From: Aquimarina sp.
Lineage (GTDB): Bacteria; Bacteroidota; Bacteroidia; Flavobacteriales; Flavobacteriaceae
Length of the DNA stretch: 8,586 nt
NCBI GenBank assembly: GCA_002697475.1
Contig: NZVW01000117.1
Location: 1-8,586 of the forward strand
Direction of reading: 5' to 3'
Position numbers and translations under genes: made by a program. The notes under the pieces were generated by a model that saw only the letters and a program-made list of their open reading frames with translations, was not told the DNA's origin and searched no databases. Positions 1-6,132 of this stretch are shown one piece after another. Position 1 is the first letter of the stretch, and the number at the start of each line of letters is the position of its first letter.

Positions 1-2981
1 CTTTGATTCCAATCTTCTTTTGTTCCAAATTCTTTTAAATACCCTTTAAATATTGGTTCGCGCTCTCTAATGATATTTCCCCCAATATACCTTTCTTCTT
101 TTCCATTTTCAGGAATTGTAAAAGCTAATAATGTTCCTCCATTTCCAAATGTGACATCTTTTGCAGTGTTCGGCAAACTTATAATTTTACCTGCGGCTGA
201 AATAAACGAAATACTATTAGCAGTATAGTTATCCAGATGAGTAATAAAGAGATCAGGAACAACATTATAACCTACCAGATACTGATAGGAAGAAAACTCC
301 CCATCCTCATCTCCCTGGAACCAGTAAATTTGGATACCCGGAGCGTGCATCTTTTCCCATTCCATATGGTTAAAGGATACTCCATTTCCATAGTCCATTA
401 ACAGGTCTGTAGCACCAGAGTTGGTATTGTATTGCGTAAACGGATGCTCTAAGCCAAACACCCCATGACCCAATTCGTGAGCCGCAGTTCTACCGATATC
501 GCTTTGATCAAAGACAAATCCATATTGGCGTTTTAACGGCATAAACCCGGATACTCCATCCTTAGTCACCGGCATATCGGTAATAAACAGATAGTACATC
601 TGGCTATTTACTGTGGCATTTGCCTTAAAGTAGGCGTTAATGGCTTTTTCTTCTTCAGTATACTGCGCCAGAGTTTTACTATCACCTATATCTAATTGCC
701 TATTACCATTTAAATCCCAGGTTTGTTGAGGAATATTTAAGCGATTACCTATGGTTACATTAAAATTAATCCCGGCTGGATTGTAAATTTCATTGATGCG
801 ATTGGCAACATTGTTTGAGATCGATGCTCCGTTAACGGGGATCAGAGTTACATTGATGTCCGTAACTTCCTGTGAGGCTAAATGCCATAGATAGGCATTA
901 CCCGCTACATCAAACTTAGCTGTGGAATCTTTAGGTTTAACCGCGGCAATGATCTCTTCTTTACCAAATTCAAATGCTTTTCTGATGGATAAAGTCGCCG
1001 TGTTACCATTCCAGTTGGCGGGTACGTTGACCCCTTCTTTGGTTTTAAAGATGATATCTTCTTTGGTAATATCGCTATCATTAAATGTTGCCTGAGCTGT
1101 TAAGAGGTCTGAGGGATGATCCGGTAAGTTAGACACGGCTTTATACAAAGGGTAGTAGGTACCACCCCCTGTTACAGGAATACTTTCGTAGTTGTTGGCA
1201 ATACTACCGCCGGCATTTTGCGGATAGGTATCTACTGCATAGTATCCGGATTTTATAAAGTCTACACGTACTCCGGTTGCTGTAATTTCATTAACTCCTC
1301 CGGATCCCACACCATTAGTATTACCCGAGTTAGCCGGACCACCTTCTGCCTGCTCACCCTGAGTCACTGTGCCATCTTCTCCTACCTGCCAGGTTTCTCC
1401 CGTATTATCAACATAGATTACATCTTCACCGCCAGGTTGAATAATTTCCTGACCATCTGCTGTAATAATAGTAATTGTACCGTCATCGTTAACCTCAATA
1501 TCAACAATGTCATTATCCACATTGATCACATCGATATCTCCATCATCACCGGTAACTACTTCAATAATGTCATCTGCATCAACAATACTACCCCAATTTG
1601 GATCATAAGTTGTGACCACAAAGCCGTCCACCAGCTTCATGTCTGTGTTGATTTTTATATTTTCAAACTTTACAGGAATACGTACTGTGGCCAGCCAAGG
1701 CGTGCTGATATATCCTTCACCTGTAAAACTATTGGTCCCGGATACCTCTTTTACGTATACTGGGAAATCTCCTGCGGTAAACACATCATTGACAAATAGC
1801 TCCGTCAATAATTCCTGATTGGATAAGTCTACAGGGTCGGGTTGTATGCCACAGGCAGTATACTCTTCAAGCTCTTCTGTTAAGGTTCTGAAACTGTCCA
1901 CAACAGATTCACCGTAGCTGCCTTCAGTACAATGCCCTTTAACTTTATACTCATATACAGTGTTTTCTTTAAACTCATCGATAGTAATATAATCTCTCGG
2001 AGTAGTTTTTTGATACCAGCGCTCGCTACCTTGTTCTCTGTAATAGACTGTGTAGTCCAGATGATCTGGATGTCCTGTCCAGCTGATGGTAGCATTCGTT
2101 CTGGTCACATCTTTTATTGAAACACCTGTAGGTTGGTTACAATCACCGAGATAGTCAAACCAGAAGATTTCACTATTACCATTGTTATTGAATACGGATA
2201 CTTCTTCTCCATTATTGTTGGCAAATGCACGAACTCTCCATGCATAACGCTTACCTGGAATCAATAAAGGTTGCAGAGGTCCGTAGACTAATGAGGTGTT
2301 TATGGTGGTCTCTTGATACAGTGGAGGAGAAGCCAGAAAAATAGCTTGTGGGTCTATATATTTATCCCAAACTTCAACCAGACTGAATTCATAATTTACA
2401 TTAGGTACATTGACGTGTCTTGGTGTCCACTGAAATATGATATTCGTGGGGTTTTGTTCTGTAATTGACGATCTGTCGTCCGGCTTATTTAGAAATGGAG
2501 GTTGGTTATTTACTAAAAAGATGGTTGAGCATTGTGGTGCGGATAATCGGTTGCCGTTAAAGGCATCAAAGACCTCAAAACAAAAGCGATAAGCTCCATC
2601 CGTTAAGGAACTATTATATTGCACCGGAGAAATGCCCTGAAGGTTTTGCAATTCATAGTATGGTGCCAGTTCTGCGAGTGTAAGATTTAAAGGAACACCT
2701 CCGTCAAGAATTAATGTTGGAGCTCCTACAACAACAGGCGCACTGGTTGCTGAAATACCATTGCCCTCCACAGCCACACGTAAACGAACTTCTCTACTGG
2801 ATGCGGTTATATCGCTCAACACCAATTGAACCCTAAGAGGACTATTGATTACTGACGTGTTAGCGTATCCTGAAATCGAAGTAGGATAGGGTGGTAGTAC
2901 CTGTGAGGTAACGCGTACCGGAAAATTCTGTGCGCTAACCGTTTGTATGAAAACGAGTAGTAAAAGTAATATTCTTTTCAT
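1..2981 (-). CDS. Exported multidomain protein with fibronectin-like domains and a metzincin-like metallopeptidase site (C-terminus outside window)
   Basis: This frame is open from the ATG at 2981-2979 to the left edge (993 residues visible, no stop reached). Residues 1-17 are a signal peptide (MKRILLLLLVFIQTVSA, cleavage before Gln18), so the protein is exported. A conserved-looking N-terminal part follows (FPVRVTSQVLPPYP). A first Ig/fibronectin-like domain spans roughly 160-280 and a clearer FN3 domain 281-366 (ATISW, YTVYYRE, YEYKVKG). Residues about 469-565 are Asp- and Gly-rich. A 12-residue EF-hand/dockerin-like loop lies at 756-767 (DLNGNRQLDIGD). The zinc site is at 835-846 (HELGHGVFGLEH), followed by a Met-turn-like LMDYG around Met862. 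In metzincins the three His bind zinc and the Glu is the catalytic base. The motif here is HExxHxxxGxxH, one residue longer than the classic HExxHxxGxxH. I infer a secreted zinc peptidase or self-processing module; substrate and C-terminal cargo are unknown. The start lies 31 bases after the barrel gene, which suggests an operon. Confidence 0.85.
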   Translation of the reverse strand, partial: MKRILLLLLVFIQTVSAQNFPVRVTSQVLPPYPTSISGYANTSVINSPLRVQLVLSDITASSREVRLRVAVEGNGISATSAPVVVGAPTLILDGGVPLNLTLAELAPYYELQNLQGISPVQYNSSLTDGAYRFCFEVFDAFNGNRLSAPQCSTIFLVNNQPPFLNKPDDRSSITEQNPTNIIFQWTPRHVNVPNVNYEFSLVEVWDKYIDPQAIFLASPPLYQETTINTSLVYGPLQPLLIPGKRYAWRVRAFANNNGEEVSVFNNNGNSEIFWFDYLGDCNQPTGVSIKDVTRTNATISWTGHPDHLDYTVYYREQGSERWYQKTTPRDYITIDEFKENTVYEYKVKGHCTEGSYGESVVDSFRTLTEELEEYTACGIQPDPVDLSNQELLTELFVNDVFTAGDFPVYVKEVSGTNSFTGEGYISTPWLATVRIPVKFENIKINTDMKLVDGFVVTTYDPNWGSIVDADDIIEVVTGDDGDIDVINVDNDIVDIEVNDDGTITIITADGQEIIQPGGEDVIYVDNTGETWQVGEDGTVTQGEQAEGGPANSGNTNGVGSGGVNEITATGVRVDFIKSGYYAVDTYPQNAGGSIANNYESIPVTGGGTYYPLYKAVSNLPDHPSDLLTAQATFNDSDITKEDIIFKTKEGVNVPANWNGNTATLSIRKAFEFGKEEIIAAVKPKDSTAKFDVAGNAYLWHLASQEVTDINVTLIPVNGASISNNVANRINEIYNPAGINFNVTIGNRLNIPQQTWDLNGNRQLDIGDSKTLAQYTEEEKAINAYFKANATVNSQMYYLFITDMPVTKDGVSGFMPLKRQYGFVFDQSDIGRTAAHELGHGVFGLEHPFTQYNTNSGATDLLMDYGNGVSFNHMEWEKMHAPGIQIYWFQGDEDGEFSSYQYLVGYNVVPDLFITHLDNYTANSISFISAAGKIISLPNTAKDVTFGNGGTLLAFTIPENGKEERYIGGNIIREREPIFKGYLKEFGTKEDWNQ

Positions 2982-3012
2982 AATCGATTTGGGGGCTTTA
3001 AATCAACAGTTA

Positions 3013-5490
3013 TTATTCTATAGTTTGCTTGTAAAGCTTATCATAATATCTGATGATTTGTTCCTCTAAATATATGTTAATTTTTTCTAAATCTTTGTTT
3101 TCCTTATATTTATCAAATGCTTTTTCTTGATACTGTTTTGTAAACTGTTCAATATTTTGCAGTCGATCAGAGATACCTCCACCGGCAAAAATCTTTTCAA
3201 TTTCAAATCGGGTAAAGAGATAAGATTCTAATCGTTCAGCATCGACCTTTTCGATAGTAGTTAGTTTCATATACTCAAACTGTTCCTGCTCATCAGCATT
3301 TTTTCGCTGCTCTTCTGATAGATTATGTAGAGGATGCGCTTCCATTTCAACTTTGGCCAACGCATATTTTTCTTTCATTTGCTGTTCTTTACCTTCCAAC
3401 TCTTTTCTTAACTTTTGTAGGGTGCTGTTTAAGCTTTCCTTATATATCGGAACAAAATCCTTCATAGCGTATATACTATCCAGATAGTCAATAGCCTCAT
3501 TTTTAAAGTCATCATCATTGGCAGCTTTTGCCTTGAGATTTGCCATCTGGTTTTCTAAACGTTGTTTTCCAAAGGCATCTTTATTTTTAAGATAGTCATC
3601 ATAGGATTGTGCTTCAATCTGATTAACAACCAATGAAGCGTTACCCTCGTATATAGTACCCCGATATCTGAATCGATAATAGTTTTGCTTAGTTTTATCT
3701 AACTGCTCTTCTAACTTTTGCAGCGTGTCGCCAGGTGTAGTCGCTTGCTGGTTTTCTGAATCATCATTTGTTCTTCTCTTCAAGAATCGTAAATCAGGTT
3801 TCTTGACATCAAAAGAGTAGCTATATCCAAAAGTCAATGTAAAATCATTGGCCGTAGCATTATTGCTGTTTCTAAACAATGCTAAAGCATTGAGATTAAA
3901 GTTGTGCTTTTCTCTATATATATATCCTGAAGATGCTCTAAAATTCATCACATTACCTTGGGATGTGCCATTGACCAGACTTTCATTATACGATGCAGAG
4001 ATTCCAGTTCGTAATTTTTTGTCAAAAAATTGCTTATTCACTCCCAGAGTGGGACCGTAGGTTAGTGCGTCATTTTCTTCAACTTTATTAAAAGCAGAAT
4101 TGACCGCGGCACTAATCGACAAACTTCTTTCAGGGAAGGTTAGCGCATAGTTGGCTCCTGCATTATAGAAATTTGTAGTGTTATTAGTTTCTTCTGCTGT
4201 TCCCTGCTCATCTTTGGTAGTTTGATATGTAAAGTGGAGACCTATATTTTGCTGTTTAGTTTTACTTTGCGATAGCAAATACCCCAGATTTAAAGAAGCA
4301 TTTTGAGATACTTGCCTAAAGTCCAGTGTATCTAGGTTTTCTAATGGATCCACCTGATTGATGACATCAAAAGCAGTTCTGATATTGGTATAGGATTGAA
4401 AATTAGAATAGGAAGCTGCAATATTCAACCGGTCTGAAGCTTTGATGGTAGCATTTGCTGCAGAGACAATGCGTGTGGATTGCGACTCTTTTTCATTCCT
4501 AAGATCGTCACGTTGTAAACCGGCATTTACTGCAAGGTTAACACGACCGTTAAATAATTCCTGAGCTGCATTTACAGTGATGTTCTCCAAATCATTATTG
4601 AAAAAGTAAGCTCCAAAAGTTCTGTATTCCGGATCAATTCGCTCATAACCCACACCAACACTTCCCTTACCGTAGGTATAGGTAAAATTGGCATTCATAG
4701 CGGTATAATAATCCGTTGATGCTTTCTCATCAATCAAAACTCCAAAAACAACATCCTGATTCTCATCCTCGTCCTCAATATTTTCTGTGACTGCACTACG
4801 GGCTACTTCAACATTAAGGGTTAAATTTTTAGAAACACTAATTGAGGATTCAAGACTGACCACTAAATTTTCTTTGGGATCAATATTCAGCTCATCCGGT
4901 ATAGCGCTTTCCAATGAGTTAATATCATCTTTGGCTTTAAAAAGGGTTAACCCTAGATTGAACCTGTTAAACTCATACCCGGTTTTTATACCATATCCCA
5001 TTCTTCTGTATGCGGGTATGGCTTCTGGCACTTCAGGATTGTATTCAGTTGCTTTTAAAAGTCGACCGTAAAATGCACTTATTTTCCAGGGACCATTTGG
5101 TGTAAGATCTGTTCCAAAACCGGTAAACTGATGACCGTTTACTGTGTAAGGCGAAAAAGTCATCGCCACATCCCCAATATGTGTGGCCACCCATTTATAA
5201 GAAGGGTGAATGCTAAGACGGTTTATTTTAAATGGGGTATTGTATGAAAAATCCTGATTGGTGTATGAAAAGGACAATGGGACATTATAAATCCCACTAA
5301 AATTGAAGTTAAGATTACCACTAACGAAAAAAGTAAAAGGATCTCTGTTGGCGCTACCTTCATAGTAAATGGTATTCGCTGATATGCCTCCATTAACTTT
5401 GACTAATGGAGATTTGCCTATCTGATCTAGGTTTTGACCAAATACAATAACAGGCAGTAAAAATAGAGTTAAGAGTAATTTTACTTTCAA
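3013..5490 (-). CDS. Outer-membrane beta-barrel protein with C-terminal charged helical extension
   Basis: From the TTG at 5490-5488 this gives 825 residues. Residues 1-18 form a compact signal peptide (M-KVK-LLLTLFLLPVIVFG, cleavage before Gln19). Residues about 30-560 show alternating polar/aromatic beta-strands typical of Gram-negative outer-membrane barrels (FTFFVSGNLNFNF, GSVGVGYERI), ending in a strand with terminal Phe (TLTFGYSYSF). Residues about 588-825 switch to long charged helices rich in Lys, Glu and Gln (TLQKLEEQLDKTKQNYY, LRKELEGKEQQMKEKYALAK), probably coiled coil and probably periplasmic. The open frame begins after a TAA at 5551-5553 and contains no upstream ATG. Another TTG at 5541 would add 17 residues (842 in all) but would put a long polar stretch before the signal helix. 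I prefer 5490 because it leaves a normal-length signal peptide. The metzincin-like gene follows 31 bases downstream, so the two are probably co-transcribed. I recall similar barrels in Flavobacteriaceae but know no assigned function or symbol; a role in exporting or anchoring the neighbour is inference. Confidence 0.85.
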   Translation of the reverse strand: MKVKLLLTLFLLPVIVFGQNLDQIGKSPLVKVNGGISANTIYYEGSANRDPFTFFVSGNLNFNFSGIYNVPLSFSYTNQDFSYNTPFKINRLSIHPSYKWVATHIGDVAMTFSPYTVNGHQFTGFGTDLTPNGPWKISAFYGRLLKATEYNPEVPEAIPAYRRMGYGIKTGYEFNRFNLGLTLFKAKDDINSLESAIPDELNIDPKENLVVSLESSISVSKNLTLNVEVARSAVTENIEDEDENQDVVFGVLIDEKASTDYYTAMNANFTYTYGKGSVGVGYERIDPEYRTFGAYFFNNDLENITVNAAQELFNGRVNLAVNAGLQRDDLRNEKESQSTRIVSAANATIKASDRLNIAASYSNFQSYTNIRTAFDVINQVDPLENLDTLDFRQVSQNASLNLGYLLSQSKTKQQNIGLHFTYQTTKDEQGTAEETNNTTNFYNAGANYALTFPERSLSISAAVNSAFNKVEENDALTYGPTLGVNKQFFDKKLRTGISASYNESLVNGTSQGNVMNFRASSGYIYREKHNFNLNALALFRNSNNATANDFTLTFGYSYSFDVKKPDLRFLKRRTNDDSENQQATTPGDTLQKLEEQLDKTKQNYYRFRYRGTIYEGNASLVVNQIEAQSYDDYLKNKDAFGKQRLENQMANLKAKAANDDDFKNEAIDYLDSIYAMKDFVPIYKESLNSTLQKLRKELEGKEQQMKEKYALAKVEMEAHPLHNLSEEQRKNADEQEQFEYMKLTTIEKVDAERLESYLFTRFEIEKIFAGGGISDRLQNIEQFTKQYQEKAFDKYKENKDLEKINIYLEEQIIRYYDKLYKQTIE

Positions 5491-5761
5491 TACACGTCCA
5501 ATTTGGGATGGCGAATTTAATATTTTTTTAACAGAACCCAAACCAAAAATTTAGTTTTCAGGATTTTAACAGTTGTTGAGTTGAGGCATTGTTGTAAAAG
5601 CAGAAACCCTTGTACAAATCGGTTAGTTTGACCTAAAGTAGATACTACAACTTTTTTACAGATAGTTTGTTGTACTTAAATTTAAGGTATTATAAGCTTT
5701 AGCTCTATTTCAAATAGGGAGCTTGGTAATTTTTAGTACCTCTTCTAAAATTTTAACAAAA
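5491..5761. other. Leader region upstream of the barrel gene, no gene seen
   Basis: This AT-rich stretch should contain the promoter and 5' leader of the barrel operon. I see no open frame with a credible start, no RNA gene and no confident match to the Bacteroidetes promoter pattern (TTTG, then TAnnTTTG) on the minus strand. A TATAAT lies on the minus strand at 5694-5689 with a TTTG at 5714-5711, but the spacing and the second element fit poorly. The part from 5541 to 5491 is translated only if the barrel gene starts at the upstream TTG. Confidence 0.5.
5701..5723. repeat. Imperfect inverted repeat upstream of the barrel gene
   Basis: AGCTC (5701-5705) pairs with GAGCT (5719-5723), and TATTT (5706-5710) faces AAATA (5712-5716), leaving GG at 5717-5718 as a bulge. 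The inner pairs would have to open to form a loop, so the hairpin is weak. It could be an operator half-site pair or chance in AT-rich DNA. Neither side has a run of T long enough for a terminator. Confidence 0.3.
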
Positions 5762-6034
5762 ATTTCCTCACCTACAGTGGTTATTTCCTGACTGTCGGCG
5801 GATGTTTCTTAACTGACAGGAGATATTTCTTAATCTACAGTGGACATTTCCTGACTTATAGCGCATATTTCTCAACTGACAGTGTACATTTCCTTAGGTA
5901 CAGTGGATATTTCTTAAGACTGAGAGGTTGTTTCCTAAGTGGTAGCTGGCATTTCCTGACTCTTAGAGGAGATTTCCTTATCATTAGCAGAAATTTCTTG
6001 GGGTAATGAGGAAGTTTCTTAAAGTGAAGATGTA
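5762..6034. repeat. Degenerate tandem array of 13 units, exact 21-bp period
   Basis: Units begin at 5762, 5783, 5804, 5825, 5846, 5867, 5888, 5909, 5930, 5951, 5972, 5993 and 6014, so every step is exactly 21 bp with no indel. Read on the plus strand, the consensus is ATTTCYTRACT followed by BACAGTGGAT. Positions 2-5 (TTTC) and 16 (G) are identical in all 13 units; positions 7 and 9 match in 12 of 13, and positions 15 and 19 in 11 of 13. Variation concentrates at positions 8, 11, 14, 17 and 20 plus the 10-14 core. A very decayed unit may follow at 6035. The plus-strand frame reading Phe-Leu-Thr-x-Ser-Gly-x is open from 5749 to the TAA at 6004-6006 but has no ATG, GTG or early TTG. On the minus strand the best frame (Lys-Tyr-Pro-Leu-x-Val-Arg style) is broken by stops in units 1, 4 and 5. 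The array lies between the RND terminator and the barrel gene; its role is unknown. Confidence 0.9.
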
Positions 6035-6085
6035 GTGTTTAATAAACTGTGTCATTTTTAAGCTGGATACTCTTATTATAAATAC

Positions 6086-6111
6086 AAAAACCCCGCACTA
6101 GCGGGGTTTTT
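6086..6111 (-). terminator. Intrinsic (rho-independent) terminator of the RND gene
   Basis: A perfect 6-bp GC stem, CCCCGC (6091-6096) with GCGGGG (6101-6106), encloses the 4-base loop ACTA. It is flanked by AAAAA (6086-6090) and TTTTT (6107-6111). On the minus strand the hairpin is followed by a T run, as needed to end transcription of the RND gene, whose stop lies 21 bases upstream. The A/T flanks make it symmetrical, so it could also stop plus-strand transcripts. Confidence 0.9.
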
Positions 6112-6132
6112 CTTCAATTATCTAAAAAAATC

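Noticed and set aside
1218..1799. Plus-strand open frame of 193 codons
   Set aside because: It lies antisense to the exported metzincin-like gene over its Asp/Val-rich segment; its Asn/Ile-rich translation is the mirror of those codons and shows no domain or signal.
1612..2120. Shorter open frames of 62-71 codons on both strands
   Set aside because: All lie inside the continuous minus-strand coding frame from 2981 to 1 and have no features of their own.
2982..3012. Separate promoter or terminator between barrel and metzincin-like genes
   Set aside because: The 31-base gap has no inverted repeat and no promoter-like pair.
3848..5071. Plus-strand open frames of 70 and 94 codons
   Set aside because: They are antisense to the beta-barrel gene, whose frame is continuous and has a signal peptide and strand pattern.
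5689..5714. Minus-strand TATAAT with upstream TTTG as promoter of the barrel operon
   Set aside because: The spacing is too short for a standard sigma-70 pair, and the downstream element does not match the Bacteroidetes TAnnTTTG.
5762..6034. CRISPR array
   Set aside because: The period is 21 bp with no repeat/spacer division, units are diverged throughout, and no cas gene is visible.
5762..6034. Minus-strand frame with Glu-Ile-Ser-Thr-Val-Ser-Gln type heptads as a live gene
   Set aside because: About half of the units have a stop at the Gln position, and its variable bases fall on first codon positions, the opposite of what coding constraint gives.
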